This document shows positions 9,214 to 18,036 of a stretch of DNA of 64,000 nucleotides, piece after piece. The translations under genes and the position numbers were made by a program. The DNA is taken from positions 124,001-188,000 of the forward strand of contig CP075525.1 of assembly GCA_025808415.1 (NCBI GenBank). Direction: 5' to 3'. Below the pieces are notes generated by a model that worked only from the letters and a program-made list of their open reading frames with translations, had not been told where the DNA came from and searched no databases. Source of the stretch: Cyclobacteriaceae bacterium. Its GTDB lineage: Bacteria > Bacteroidota > Bacteroidia > Cytophagales > Cyclobacteriaceae. Positions within the stretch are counted from its first letter, which is position 1, and every line of letters starts with the position of its first letter.

Positions 9214-9828
9214 ATGAATATGATGAAAACAATTTTTGCTGCCCTGGCTTGTGTGTTGTTCGTGGCTGCAAGCCCTCTAAAAAGTGGTTATGACATTGGC
9301 GACACCGTTGCCGATTTTAAAATGAAAAACGTAACCGGTAAAATGGTCTCGTTGTCAGACTACGCTTCTTCAAAAGGTGCCATCGTAATTTTTGATTGCA
9401 ACACCTGTCCCTACTCCAAAGCCTACAACGACAGAATCATTGCCCTTAACAAAAAATACGCTTCACAAGGATTTCCAGTAATTGCTATTCAGCCTAACGA
9501 TCCGTCAATCTCACCGGGTGATTCATTTGATGAAATGGTGAAACTTGCCGAGAAAAAGAAGTACGACTTCCCATATTTGTTCGATGAAACCCAAAAAGTG
9601 GCTAAAGCTTTTGGTGCTACCAATACACCACACGTGTTTCTGTTAAAGAACGATGGTGGAAAATTCACTGTAGCCTATATCGGGGCTATTGATGACAACT
9701 CCCGTGATGCTTCGGCTGTAACAAAAAAATATGTTGAAGAAGCAATCGAATCCTTAATGACTTCTAAAGAAGTTCCTGCTACCAAAACAAAAGCAGTTGG
9801 TTGTACCATCAAGTGGAAGAATGCTTAA
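9214..9828 (+). CDS. Secreted peroxiredoxin-like (AhpC/TSA, thioredoxin-fold) protein
   Basis: 204 residues with a signal peptide (MNMMKTIFAALACVLF). The domain starts GDTVADFKMKNVTGKMV, as in AhpC/TSA proteins, and has a CNTCPYSKAY motif at the active-site position, followed by the NTPHVFLL cis-Pro loop. This CxxC variant is typical of the redoxin subfamily that lacks a dedicated resolving cysteine at the C-terminus; one further Cys lies near the end (VGCTIKW). Likely a periplasmic thiol peroxidase or disulfide reductase, paired with the TlpA-like gene upstream. ATGs at 9214 and 9220/9223 are all possible. Confidence 0.85.
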   Translation: MNMMKTIFAALACVLFVAASPLKSGYDIGDTVADFKMKNVTGKMVSLSDYASSKGAIVIFDCNTCPYSKAYNDRIIALNKKYASQGFPVIAIQPNDPSISPGDSFDEMVKLAEKKKYDFPYLFDETQKVAKAFGATNTPHVFLLKNDGGKFTVAYIGAIDDNSRDASAVTKKYVEEAIESLMTSKEVPATKTKAVGCTIKWKNA

Positions 9829-9849
9829 TTGAAATTATTCCTAATTGAG

Positions 9850-9879
9850 AAAAGGCCACTTCATATGAAGTGGCCTTTT
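9850..9879 (+). terminator. Rho-independent terminator, perfect 30-base palindrome
   Basis: The arms AAAAGGCCACTTC and GAAGTGGCCTTTT form a perfect palindrome ending in a T run, 21 bases after the stop codon of the redoxin gene. It should end the two-gene thioredoxin transcript. The 190 bases that follow up to the PhoD gene hold no recognisable gene. Confidence 0.9.
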
Positions 9880-10071
9880 TGCTTTAATATGGATGTGGAG
9901 AGGTTGTTAATTGAAGCCCTTAGCTTCACGTGTGAAACCAATGGCTCTTCTTCAATCCCGCAATGGGCATTTACTGCTAAAAACCAAGTAAAACTGATTC
10001 TTAATCACTTGTTGATTTCGGGATAATGGAGTTTTAATGCCTGTCTATTAGCTTTAAAAAAAATTCAGCTT

Positions 10072-11604
10072 ATGAGGTTATCCGTATACGCCAGTCTTTT
10101 GTTCCTTATCGTTTCGTGCTCAACAAAAGAAGAAAAGAAATACCAACCGCTTGTTGAGCCTGTAGCCGTTCTTTTCGATAGCTCACTAAAACCCTTTTAC
10201 CATGGTGTTGCTTCGGGCGATCCGCTGCACGACAGGGTTATCATCTGGACGCGTGTAACGCCTGAAGATTCCCTCCCGTCCATTGATGTTGAATGGGAGG
10301 TGTCTGCGGATGAGAGTTTTTCTGCCCCGACCGCAAAAGGAGTATTCACAACAAGCCCGGCCCACGACTATACTGTTAAAGTTGATGTTGCTGGTCTGTC
10401 TGCAGATCAAACTTATTACTATCGCTTTAAAGCCCTTGACGCTACCTCTATGACGGGTCGAACAAAAACAACTCCGCTCGAAATGAAGGACAGCCTAAAG
10501 TTTGCTGTGGTGAGCTGCAGCAACTGGGAGTTCGGATATTTCAATGCCTATGCACGCATTGCCGAAAAAGAGCTAGATGCCGTGCTTCACCTGGGTGATT
10601 ACATCTATGAATACGGCACCGGAAAATATGGCGACACTACCATTGGCCGGATTAATATGCCCCTTCATGAAATTGTTACTTTACAAGATTACCGTACACG
10701 GCATTCACAATACAGGCTGGATGAGGGATTGCGGCAGATAAGCTTGCGCCATCCCTTTATTGCCATTTGGGATGATCACGAAGTGGCCAATGACACCTAT
10801 GCTGAGGGCGCACAAAATCACCAACCGGAAGAAGGTGATTTCAAGTCACGAAAAGAAGCCGCCAAACAAGCCTATTATGAATGGATCCCCATCCGCGAAG
10901 GCGACAAACACTACCGGGCATTCTCATATGGTAAACTTGCTGACATTATAATGCTGGATGAACGGCTGGAAGGCCGAACCAAGCAAGCCGAGGGAAAAGA
11001 CGATCCGGAATTGTGGAGCGTGAACCGAACCATGCTGGGTGCCGAACAGCGCGATTGGTTTTTAGGACGACTGAAAAATTCAACGGCAACGTGGAAAATT
11101 ATTGGCAACCAGGTGATCTTCTCAGCACTTGATGAATCTTTCAGGCCCAACGCCAAGAGTACCGACAACTGGAATGGCTACCCGGTAGAGCAGCGAAAAA
11201 TTTCAGATTATATCGTTGAAAATAAAATACAGGATATAATATTCCTTACGGGCGATACGCATGCTTCCTGGGCTTTTGAAGTAGTTGCCGATTTGAAAAA
11301 ATACAACTCTAAAACCTCATCAGGAGCACTGGCCGTAGAATTTGGAACGCCCAGCATTTCATCATCAAACTGGGATGAGTTTTATCCGTTAGATACTGCC
11401 AAACTGGGCGAACAACTCTATCAGAAATTCAATCCCCATTTAAAATATGTAAATGGAATCGACCATGGGTATGTAATACTAACCGTTTACCCTGAAAAGG
11501 CAAAAGCACAGTGGTACTATGTTGAAACACTTCGCACGATTGATGCGCGCGAAGCACTTAAAAAAGAACTTCGTGTAAATCATGGGAGCTTTACGCTAAA
11601 GTAG
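10072..11604 (+). CDS. phoD: PhoD-type alkaline phosphatase, lipoprotein
   Basis: 510 residues. The signal peptide ends in a lipobox (LIVSC), so the enzyme is membrane-anchored. A fibronectin-like N-terminal domain starts with FYHGVASGDPLHDRVIIWTR, a hallmark of the PhoD family. The metallophosphatase core follows: VVSCSNWEFGYF, LHLGDYIYEYG, WDDHEVAND and FLTGDTHASW supply the Asp, Asn and His ligands expected for the Fe/Ca centre. Members hydrolyse phosphomonoesters or diesters outside the cytoplasm to recover phosphate. It appears to be a single transcription unit. No Pho-box could be identified. Confidence 0.93.
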   Translation: MRLSVYASLLFLIVSCSTKEEKKYQPLVEPVAVLFDSSLKPFYHGVASGDPLHDRVIIWTRVTPEDSLPSIDVEWEVSADESFSAPTAKGVFTTSPAHDYTVKVDVAGLSADQTYYYRFKALDATSMTGRTKTTPLEMKDSLKFAVVSCSNWEFGYFNAYARIAEKELDAVLHLGDYIYEYGTGKYGDTTIGRINMPLHEIVTLQDYRTRHSQYRLDEGLRQISLRHPFIAIWDDHEVANDTYAEGAQNHQPEEGDFKSRKEAAKQAYYEWIPIREGDKHYRAFSYGKLADIIMLDERLEGRTKQAEGKDDPELWSVNRTMLGAEQRDWFLGRLKNSTATWKIIGNQVIFSALDESFRPNAKSTDNWNGYPVEQRKISDYIVENKIQDIIFLTGDTHASWAFEVVADLKKYNSKTSSGALAVEFGTPSISSSNWDEFYPLDTAKLGEQLYQKFNPHLKYVNGIDHGYVILTVYPEKAKAQWYYVETLRTIDAREALKKELRVNHGSFTLK

Positions 11605-11730
11605 TTTTAATCTTGGTCTGGTGTGGCAGGATCGTCAGCCTTTGCTCAAGCCCCTAAAGCACAAAATCACCAAGGCATACTAACTAAATCAGTGATTCAA
11701 TATTCCGTTTGTTTCGCTAACTTTAAGTTA

Positions 11731-12273
11731 ATGAAATCATCTTGTCTTGTACTTATTGTCTTGTTGGTTGGCGCCACACAAAGCCTTTCGCAGGTTATTG
11801 GAAAAAACTTCCCTTACATGGAAGCTGAGACCGTTGAAGACCAGGTTGTTAAATTACCCGAAGCGGTTCAGGGTAAATTTACACTTCTTGGCTTGGCTTA
11901 TTCAAAGAAATCGGAAGATGAACTGAACAGTTGGTTCCAGCCCGTGTTTGAAAAGTTTATCCAAAAAAACAAAGGACTGTTTGAAAGCTTTGGGCATGAT
12001 GTTAATGTTTATTTTATCCCAATGTTTACGGGGGTGAATGCTGCTGCTACAGGAACCGCAAAACGCAAGGCCATTAAAAATGTTGACCCCCAGTTGTTGC
12101 CCTACATCTTGTTTTACAAAGGTGAACTAAAGTCGTATAAAGAAGCGCTTGACTTTGAAAAGAAAGATGTGCCTTACTTTTTTGTCCTTGATAAAACTGG
12201 AAAAATCGTTTATGCAACCAGTGGCAAATACAGCAAAGCCAAAATGGATGAAGTAGAAGAGGTGCTTGAATAA
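11731..12273 (+). CDS. Secreted thioredoxin-fold protein without redox cysteines
   Basis: 180 residues from the ATG at 11731, which opens a signal peptide (KSSCLVLIVLLVG); the frame is open further upstream but without a signal. The body reads like a redoxin domain (VIGKNFPYMEAETVEDQVV, LPYILFYKGE, VPYFFVLDKTGKIVYATSG), but there is no cysteine in the mature part, so it cannot act as a thiol oxidoreductase. A structural or chaperone role is possible; the pattern loosely recalls ATP10-like proteins, which is only an impression. Three bases separate it from the PrsW gene, implying a shared transcript. Confidence 0.65.
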   Translation: MKSSCLVLIVLLVGATQSLSQVIGKNFPYMEAETVEDQVVKLPEAVQGKFTLLGLAYSKKSEDELNSWFQPVFEKFIQKNKGLFESFGHDVNVYFIPMFTGVNAAATGTAKRKAIKNVDPQLLPYILFYKGELKSYKEALDFEKKDVPYFFVLDKTGKIVYATSGKYSKAKMDEVEEVLE

Positions 12274-12276
12274 ATT

Positions 12277-12984
12277 ATGAATTTCTTTATCCTTCTTGCG
12301 CTCGCTCTTGCTCCCGGTATTGCTATTGGTGTTTACATTTACCTCAAAGACAAACACGAACCCGAACCGCTCGGGTTGTTGTTAACCAGTTTTATTTATG
12401 GTGGGGCCAGCACCATTGTAACGCTTTCCATTAGCTGGCCGCTGGATTTTATTGTTACCCTTTCGGAAACCGATGTTGCCCATCAATTTGCCAATGCCTT
12501 TTTTAAAGTTGCCCTTGTAGAAGAGTTCAGCAAATTCATTTTTATTCGTTTCATTCTGTACAACAACAAAAACTTTAACGAGCCCTTTGATGGAATTGTG
12601 TACGCCATTATGGTGGGAATGGGTTTCGCTACATTAGAAAACATTCTTTATGTTTTCCAATACGGTGTGGCCACTGGCATTGTACGTATGTTCACGGCCG
12701 TTCCTGCCCATGCCACCTTCGCCATTCTAATGGGCTATTTTTTAGGAAAAGCAAAGTTCACCCATCGTAAAGAAATCTGGTATAGCGTTTTAGCATTAGG
12801 TGTAGCTACGCTTTTTCATGGGGCATATGATTACTTCTTATTCATTTCATTCATTCCTGGAATATGGTTAGGTGCGCTGGCCTCGCTAATCGTGGCAATA
12901 ATTCTGTCGCGCAAAGCCATCCGGTTACACCAACAGTCATCGCCATTTATTAATAACCCGCCTCCTTCCGATAAACAAGTATAG
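12277..12984 (+). CDS. prsW: PrsW-family intramembrane glutamic protease
   Basis: 235 residues with about eight membrane segments. The four family motifs are all present: EExxK as EEFSK at residues 82-86, GxxFAxxEN as GMGFATLEN at 114-122, HxxF at His145, and FHGxxD as FHGAYD at 180-185. The Glu and His residues form the proposed active site. In Bacillus, PrsW cleaves the anti-sigma factor RsiW; in Bacteroidota the substrate is usually unknown. No sigma or anti-sigma gene is adjacent here. Confidence 0.9.
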   Translation: MNFFILLALALAPGIAIGVYIYLKDKHEPEPLGLLLTSFIYGGASTIVTLSISWPLDFIVTLSETDVAHQFANAFFKVALVEEFSKFIFIRFILYNNKNFNEPFDGIVYAIMVGMGFATLENILYVFQYGVATGIVRMFTAVPAHATFAILMGYFLGKAKFTHRKEIWYSVLALGVATLFHGAYDYFLFISFIPGIWLGALASLIVAIILSRKAIRLHQQSSPFINNPPPSDKQV

Positions 12985-13001
12985 AAATCCATTCTTTTGA
13001 T

Positions 13002-13029
13002 AATAAACCTTTATTTAAGTAGGTTTATT
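13002..13029. terminator. Possible terminator hairpin after prsW
   Basis: Arms AATAAACCT (13002-13010) and AGGTTTATT (13021-13029) pair perfectly around a 10-base loop. It lies 17 bases after the prsW stop and before the frameshifted TMEM175-like gene. There is no strong T run, so termination is plausible rather than certain. Confidence 0.4.
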
Positions 13030-13045
13030 GAGTTATCCTGATCGT

Positions 13046-13815
13046 ATGCGCAGTAGTCTTAAGGGTCATTACATCGGCATGAACAAGGAGTTTCGCTACC
13101 GGGGTGAAGAACCACCCGGATAGAAACGCTCAGTGATGCTGTTTTTGCCATTGCCATTGGTTTGTTATTAATCTCAACGACTCCACCCGTATCGTATTAT
13201 CAACTTAAGCAATTCACCAAAGACATCATTCCCTTTGCTTTATGTATTGCATTAATTTCGATTATCTGGTATGAGCATTTTACTTTCTTTATCCGCTACG
13301 GCTTTCGCAATGCCTATATTGTGTTTTTGAACACGGTTCTGCTCTTTATTGTATTGTTCTATGTTTATCCCTTAAAATTTCTTGTTCGGCTCTTAGTAAT
13401 GCTGTTCACGAATTTTATTCACATCATGCAGCATGGAAACAGTAATGAGATTTGGCAGCCATTCCTTTTTACAATGGAGGATGGTACGGTTTCAGAGCTA
13501 ATGGCCATCTATGGAATCGGAGCAATGTCCATCTTTCTGGTGCTCATGCTTATGTATCGTTATGCACTTAAAAAGGCACCTGAGCTTGAACTCAACGAGC
13601 TTGAAAAATTTGACACCCGCATGAGTATTCAAACCAACCTGCTGATGGCGAGTATCCCTGCGCTATCCGTAGTGCTGGCTCTTTCTTTTGGCGAAACACG
13701 TTTGGGTAATAATCTGTCAGGCTTTGTCTATTTTCTGTACATGCCGGTCATGTTCATGCATGGCAGTAGGGTTGCCCGGCAAAGAAAAAAGCTCCTCGAA
13801 AACCAAGGAGCTTAA
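13046..13815 (+). pseudogene. TMEM175-like (DUF1211) membrane protein gene with a frameshift
   Basis: The first 25 codons from ATG 13046 (alternative ATG 13079) end at TAG 13121-13123. Reading shifts by one base near 13115-13118 and then continues as RIETLSDAVFAIAIGLLLI and on to 13815. The joined protein of about 255 residues has the TMEM175 signature (R-x4-SDAVFAI) at the start of the first helix, followed by an IIWYEHFTFF segment and several further membrane helices, as in bacterial potassium-selective TMEM175 channels. Restoring one C in the CCC run at 13115-13117 would repair the frame. It may be a recent pseudogene, a sequencing error or, less likely, a -1 recoding event. Confidence 0.75.
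13789..13813 (-). terminator. Terminator for the rng transcript, inside the end of the TMEM175-like gene
   Basis: On the minus strand, AAGCTCCT and AGGAGCTT pair around a nine-base loop and are followed by a run of six T. It lies about 30 bases beyond the rng stop codon and within the last codons of the convergent gene, a compact convergent arrangement. Confidence 0.8.
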
Positions 13816-13843
13816 TGCCTATGCTATTCTATCAAGGTGTTGA

Positions 13844-15397
13844 TTATTCTTTTACCAGAATTTCTTCACCTTCTCTGTTGAGAAATTTATATTCTGTTAC
13901 CCCCATGGAGGTATCCGTTTCAAGATGCACCCAGCGTTTGTATTTGAAAAACCATTTTACACGTTGCGAAAAAATTCCTTTGGTGAAATAGGCATACAGG
14001 TAAGGATGAACAGCCAACACCAGGTTAGATTCATTTTGCTTTACCAATAAATGATCCAGGTTTTTCTCAATCAAATCCGAAACCAAAATAGAAGCTGTAA
14101 TCTTACCCGTTCCATTGCAGGTAGGGCAGGCTTCAAGTGTAGCAATATTCACTTGTGGTCTTACCCGTTCGCGGGTAATTTGCATTAACCCAAATTTTGA
14201 CAACGGCAACACGGTTGATTTCGCCTTATCAGCCGCCATTTCATCGCGCATGGTTTTATAAATCAGCTTGCGGTTATCGGGGTTCTTCATATCAATGAAG
14301 TCTACCACAATAATGCCGCCCATATCGCGCAGGCGAAGCTGACGGGCAATTTCCTTCGCGGCTTCAATGTTTACCGATAATGCGGTTGTTTCCTGGTTTT
14401 CTTCACGGTTTGATTTATTGCCACTGTTTACATCAATAACATGTAATGCTTCCGTGTGCTCAATAATCAGGTAACCACCGGCACGAAGGCTTACGGTTTG
14501 CCCAAAGGCCGATTTGATCTGCTTCTCAACCCCGTAATGCTCAAAAATTTTAGCGCGCCCGTTATAGAGCTTAACTATTTTTTCCTGTTCGGGTGAAATA
14601 GATCGAATGTATGCCCTTGCTTCGTCATAAATCTTCTTGTCGTCAACATGAATGTTGTCGAACGACTCATTCAATAAATCGCGGAGTAGTGATGAGGTTT
14701 TGTTGAGCTCACCGATAATCTTTTCATTGGGCTGAACCTCGGGCAATCGGGCGATGCCATCTTCCCAATTCTTTACCAACGAACGCAAGTCTTTGTCAAG
14801 TTCGGCAACATCGGCCCCTTCGGCTACGGTGCGAACAATTACACCAAAGTTCTCGGGTTTTATGGATTGGATTAATCGCAACAGGCGCTTCCGCTCTTCG
14901 CTGCTGGTAATTTTTTTCGAAACATTTACGGTTTTCGAAAAAGGTACGAGCACCAGGTAGCGCCCGGCTAATGATAACTCGCAGGATAATCGTGGCCCTT
15001 TTGTAGAGATGGGTTCCTTTACGATCTGCACCGGAATAAGCTGGCCTTTCGCCACTTGCTGGCCTATTTTGCCATGCTTGTCAATGTCCGGTTCAAGGGT
15101 AAATTTTTCCAGCTTGCCGAAAATCTTTTTGGCCCTAACCAGTTTCGTAAATTTTTGTAACGAACTGAATTGGGGCCCTAAATCAAGATAGTGGAGAAAA
15201 GCATCTTTATCATAGCCAACATCTATAAATGCGGCATTCAGGCCCTGCACTACCTTTTTTACAGTGCCCAGGTAAATATCACCTACGGTGAATTTGCTTC
15301 CCTCTTGGTCATCATGAAATTCGACAAGGGTTTTATCTCTCAGCAGGGCTATACGACATCCATTTTGAGTGCTACTGATAATTAGTTCGTTACTCAA
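13844..15397 (-). CDS. rng: Ribonuclease G/E family endoribonuclease
   Basis: 517 residues, the short RNase G-like form without the RNase E degradosome scaffold. An S1 RNA-binding domain occupies residues 35-140 (VGDIYLGTVKKVVQGLNAAFIDVG). The catalytic RNase H-like part carries VIDVNSGNKS and IIVVDFIDMK with the two Mg-binding Asp residues, and ACPTCNGTG is the zinc-link CPxC that holds dimers together. It processes rRNA and turns over mRNA from the 5' monophosphate end. The gene order rng, HU, mutY, ssb, gldE, gldD is, to my knowledge, common in Bacteroidota. Confidence 0.95.
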   Translation of the reverse strand: MSNELIISSTQNGCRIALLRDKTLVEFHDDQEGSKFTVGDIYLGTVKKVVQGLNAAFIDVGYDKDAFLHYLDLGPQFSSLQKFTKLVRAKKIFGKLEKFTLEPDIDKHGKIGQQVAKGQLIPVQIVKEPISTKGPRLSCELSLAGRYLVLVPFSKTVNVSKKITSSEERKRLLRLIQSIKPENFGVIVRTVAEGADVAELDKDLRSLVKNWEDGIARLPEVQPNEKIIGELNKTSSLLRDLLNESFDNIHVDDKKIYDEARAYIRSISPEQEKIVKLYNGRAKIFEHYGVEKQIKSAFGQTVSLRAGGYLIIEHTEALHVIDVNSGNKSNREENQETTALSVNIEAAKEIARQLRLRDMGGIIVVDFIDMKNPDNRKLIYKTMRDEMAADKAKSTVLPLSKFGLMQITRERVRPQVNIATLEACPTCNGTGKITASILVSDLIEKNLDHLLVKQNESNLVLAVHPYLYAYFTKGIFSQRVKWFFKYKRWVHLETDTSMGVTEYKFLNREGEEILVKE

Positions 15398-15473
15398 AAC
15401 GTTGATGATTTAAGGTTAAAAAAATCGGATGTGTACGGCTCCCGAACAGAAAGCAACCTCCCTCATGGAGAGA

Positions 15474-15563
15474 TTACTTCTTCTTATGTCTGTTCTTCCT
15501 CAAGCGCTTTTTACGCTTGTGGGTTGCCATTTTGTGCTTCTTTCTTTTCTTTCCGCTTGGCAT
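15474..15563 (-). CDS. Tiny basic protein, mS38-like (AURKAIP1/COX24 C-terminal domain)
   Basis: Only 29 residues: MPSGKKRKKHKMATHKRKKR and then LRKNRHKKK. Eighteen are Lys or Arg. It matches the short AURKAIP1/COX24-type proteins annotated in many Bacteroidota, which correspond to mitochondrial small-subunit protein mS38, so a ribosomal or RNA-binding role is likely. It sits between rng and the TPR gene on the same strand. It is too short for usual gene-finding cut-offs; the call rests on recognition of the sequence and its clean ATG-to-TAA frame. Confidence 0.8.
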   Translation of the reverse strand: MPSGKKRKKHKMATHKRKKRLRKNRHKKK

Positions 15564-15615
15564 AAAATGATTTTGGTTTTTGTCCCTTTCCTTACAGAAA
15601 AGGACGGTTTAACAA

Positions 15616-16452
15616 TTATTTTAAGTCCTTCAGATACGAGTCGGCTGTTGCTTGTACAGCGGGATCGGTATCCAATTGTTTTACTTTTTCAAACTGCTCG
15701 CGCGCGAGCTTTTTTTCACCCTTGTTAACGTAGGCAACACCCAGCAATAGCTGCGCCTGAATATGGCCCGGGTTTATGGCCGTTAATTCCTTTAGCCGCT
15801 CAATGGCCCGGTCGTACTGACCGGATTGGATCGAAAGCATGCCTAAATTGAAGAGCGCTGATTCATTTGTAGGGTCTTCATTCAGCACCTCGCGCAGCAT
15901 AGTAATACCCTGCATGGGGTTTGCGGATGACAAATAAGTCATTGCCATTTTGGTTTTTACCTCCAGGTTGCCAGGATTCTTTTTCAATACCTGGGTGAAA
16001 TACTGTCGGGCTTTTTCAGCCAGTTCATCCTGCTTGAGTTGATCCAACGCGAAGGTATACGCCTGGTAATAACTGTCCCCGGCTTTGATCCAACTTTCCA
16101 TGGTGTTAAAGAACGTTGCAGCTTTATCGGCATACCAGGCAGCACTATCAAACTTACCGGCTTCCCAATACAGGTCTGCTAAAGAGTCGGCAAAGATAGC
16201 ACTTTTTTCACCAGAGCCTGAAGCGGCATGTCCGGTCCGTAAACGTGCAATGGCCTGCTGCAAGGTTACCGGGGCAGCAGCGTGGGGATCAGCCGTAGCA
16301 TTTACCCCGGTTTCAGTGGATACAGACTGCTCATCACTCTTCACAACCACCTTGGGCAGCATGAACAAGAGAATGATCAGTGCAATACTGACAACGACTA
16401 AAATAATCCGATTTCTTAGCATACAAGTACGCCCGGCCGGGCGCTTAAGCAA
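15616..16452 (-). CDS. Membrane-anchored TPR protein
   Basis: 278 residues. One membrane helix near residues 15-36 (IILVVVSIALIILLFMLP) is followed by a linker and at least four tetratricopeptide repeats, the clearest being NESALFNLGMLSIQSGQYDRA and HIQAQLLLGVAYVNKGEKK. Such proteins act as scaffolds; no partner can be named. An alternative start is the Met at 16422. The start lies eight bases after the HU stop codon, so HU and this gene are likely one transcript. Confidence 0.85.
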   Translation of the reverse strand: MLKRPAGRTCMLRNRIILVVVSIALIILLFMLPKVVVKSDEQSVSTETGVNATADPHAAAPVTLQQAIARLRTGHAASGSGEKSAIFADSLADLYWEAGKFDSAAWYADKAATFFNTMESWIKAGDSYYQAYTFALDQLKQDELAEKARQYFTQVLKKNPGNLEVKTKMAMTYLSSANPMQGITMLREVLNEDPTNESALFNLGMLSIQSGQYDRAIERLKELTAINPGHIQAQLLLGVAYVNKGEKKLAREQFEKVKQLDTDPAVQATADSYLKDLK

Positions 16453-16460
16453 TAGTGCTG

Positions 16461-16769
16461 TTAAGCTTTTTCAGCGTGGAGTTTTACTTTTTCGCTACCC
16501 TTTATTTTGTTAACAAAAATTTTAGCTGGCTTAAAGCTGGGAACGTAGTGCTCGTCTATTACCAAGGCAGTGTTGCGGGAAATGTTCCGCGCTATCTTCT
16601 TCTTTCTTTTTTTATTGATAAAGCTGCCAAACCCGCGAATGTATATGTTATGGCCGTTGGACATATTGTTTTTTACAACACTGAAAAAAGCCTCAACCGA
16701 TGCGGTTACATCTGCCTTATCGACCCCGGTCTTCTCAGCGATTTCGTTTATTATGTCTGCTTTGGTCAC
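16461..16769 (-). CDS. HU/IHF-family DNA-binding protein
   Basis: 102 residues. The family core is complete: TKADIINEIAEKTGVDKADV at the N-terminus, the signature IYIRGFGSFINKKRKKKIAR before the DNA-binding arm, and FKPAKIFVNKIKG after it. A short extra tail (KVKLHAEKA) is usual in Bacteroidota homologues. HU bends DNA and compacts the nucleoid. Divergent from mutY, with a promoter-like box about 33 bases upstream of the ATG. Confidence 0.95.
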   Translation of the reverse strand: MTKADIINEIAEKTGVDKADVTASVEAFFSVVKNNMSNGHNIYIRGFGSFINKKRKKKIARNISRNTALVIDEHYVPSFKPAKIFVNKIKGSEKVKLHAEKA

Positions 16770-16801
16770 GTTCGTAAATGTTTAAAATCTTAATGGGACG
16801 C

Positions 16802-16830
16802 CAAAGTTAATTTGTGGCTTCAGAATTAAA
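16802..16830 (-). promoter_or_regulatory. Putative Bacteroidota-type promoter of the HU gene
   Basis: On the minus strand TAACTTTG (16809-16802) matches the -7 consensus TAnnTTTG. About 21 bases upstream is TTTA (16830-16827), one mismatch from the -33 TTTG. It lies 33 bases before the HU ATG, a usual leader length. Confidence 0.45.
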
Positions 16831-16862
16831 AATTAATATTGAAAAAATTGATAATCAGGGGG

Positions 16863-17924
16863 ATGGAGGCTCGGTATTTCTCTAAAAAAGTCGTTGAATG
16901 GTATCAACAAAACAAGCGAAGCCTGCCCTGGCGCAACACTAAAGACCCTTATAAGATTTGGTTATCTGAAATAATCCTGCAACAAACAAGGGTTAGTCAG
17001 GGGCTTCCGTATTACCAAAATTTTGTACAGGAATTTCCGAATGTGCACGCCCTGGCGTCTGCCTCGGAGCAAAAAGTTCTGCGGTTATGGCAGGGACTCG
17101 GCTATTACACCCGGGCACGCAATCTGCACAAAGCAGCCAAAGAAATTTCAACAAAACACAAGGGCGTTTTCCCATCCTCCTTCGAGGAGTTGAAAAAATT
17201 ACCCGGCATTGGTGAGTATACTGCTGCGGCAATTGCATCAATTTCATTTGGTGAAGCGGTGGCGGTTGTTGATGGTAACGTTTTTCGGGTATTAGCACGC
17301 GTGTTCGGTATTGATAAACCAATCAATTCACAGGAAGGGAAAAAATATTTTTCTTCATTGGCTAACCAATTGCTTGACAAGAAGCAACCGGCAACTTTTA
17401 ATCAAGCGGTTATGGAATTTGGGGCGTTGCACTGCACACCCAAAAATCCGCAATGCTCAACGTGCAGCTTTAATGCTACGTGCATAGCGAACAAAAGCAA
17501 TCTTCAATCAGCATTACCCTACAAGCTGGCCTCTAAAAAAAGCAGAAGACGATACTTTTATTATATCGTTATCCGAAAAGGAAATTCTCTACTCATGAAT
17601 TTGCGAAAGGGCAACGATATATGGAAGGGGCTCTATGACTTTTACCTGATAGAAAAATCCCGCCTGGTAAAAACCGAACACCTGCTGAACGATGATCTGT
17701 TCTTAAAAAAACTAAAGCCCATTACAATCGATGTATCCACATCAGTTATGTACAAACATATACTCAGCCACCAATCAATTCGAGCTAAATTCATCACCCT
17801 TAATCTTGCAGAAAAGCCATCAACTGTTTCGGTCAATTTGAATTTTTATTCCCTGAAAAAGGTAGGTGAACTCCCTAAACCTGTGCTCATTAGCCGTTTT
17901 CTGAGCGATTTCCGCCTTTTATAG
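16863..17924 (+). CDS. mutY: A/G-specific adenine DNA glycosylase MutY
   Basis: 353 residues from ATG 16863; the open frame reaches a TTG 24 bases upstream, but the family begins close to the ATG. The catalytic Glu36 is in WLSEIILQQT, the helix-hairpin-helix is LPGIGEYTA near 113-121, and catalytic Asp137 is in VVDGNVFR. The 4Fe-4S ligands are Cys191, 198, 201 and 207 with the standard C-x6-C-x2-C-x5-C spacing. A degenerate NUDIX-like C-terminal domain recognises 8-oxoguanine. MutY removes adenine mispaired with 8-oxoG. First gene of the mutY-ssb-gldE-gldD run. Confidence 0.96.
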   Translation: MEARYFSKKVVEWYQQNKRSLPWRNTKDPYKIWLSEIILQQTRVSQGLPYYQNFVQEFPNVHALASASEQKVLRLWQGLGYYTRARNLHKAAKEISTKHKGVFPSSFEELKKLPGIGEYTAAAIASISFGEAVAVVDGNVFRVLARVFGIDKPINSQEGKKYFSSLANQLLDKKQPATFNQAVMEFGALHCTPKNPQCSTCSFNATCIANKSNLQSALPYKLASKKSRRRYFYYIVIRKGNSLLMNLRKGNDIWKGLYDFYLIEKSRLVKTEHLLNDDLFLKKLKPITIDVSTSVMYKHILSHQSIRAKFITLNLAEKPSTVSVNLNFYSLKKVGELPKPVLISRFLSDFRLL

Positions 17925-17947
17925 TTGCCTTAAGATTGGTACTTTTG
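17917..17947 (+). promoter_or_regulatory. Putative promoter of ssb
   Basis: TACTTTTG at 17940-17947 matches the -7 element TAnnTTTG; TTTT at 17917-17920, 19-20 bases upstream, is one mismatch from the -33 TTTG and overlaps the end of mutY. It would give an 80-base leader to ssb. Confidence 0.4.
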
Positions 17948-18036
17948 TGAAGATTTAGTGGTCATTGCAACGGCATCGAAACACTGCTGTTGCGATGACT
18001 TCTTTCGTTACAGCAAGTCATTAAAAACATAGTAAC

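Noticed and set aside
9829..10026. Open frame of 65 codons after the redoxin gene
   Set aside because: It starts at the TTG after the stop, runs through the perfect terminator palindrome and has no protein-like features.
13112..13123. Programmed -1 frameshift in the TMEM175-like gene
   Set aside because: The site lacks a classical X-XXY-YYZ slippery heptamer and I see no strong downstream stem; a one-base deletion is simpler. Kept only as a remote option.
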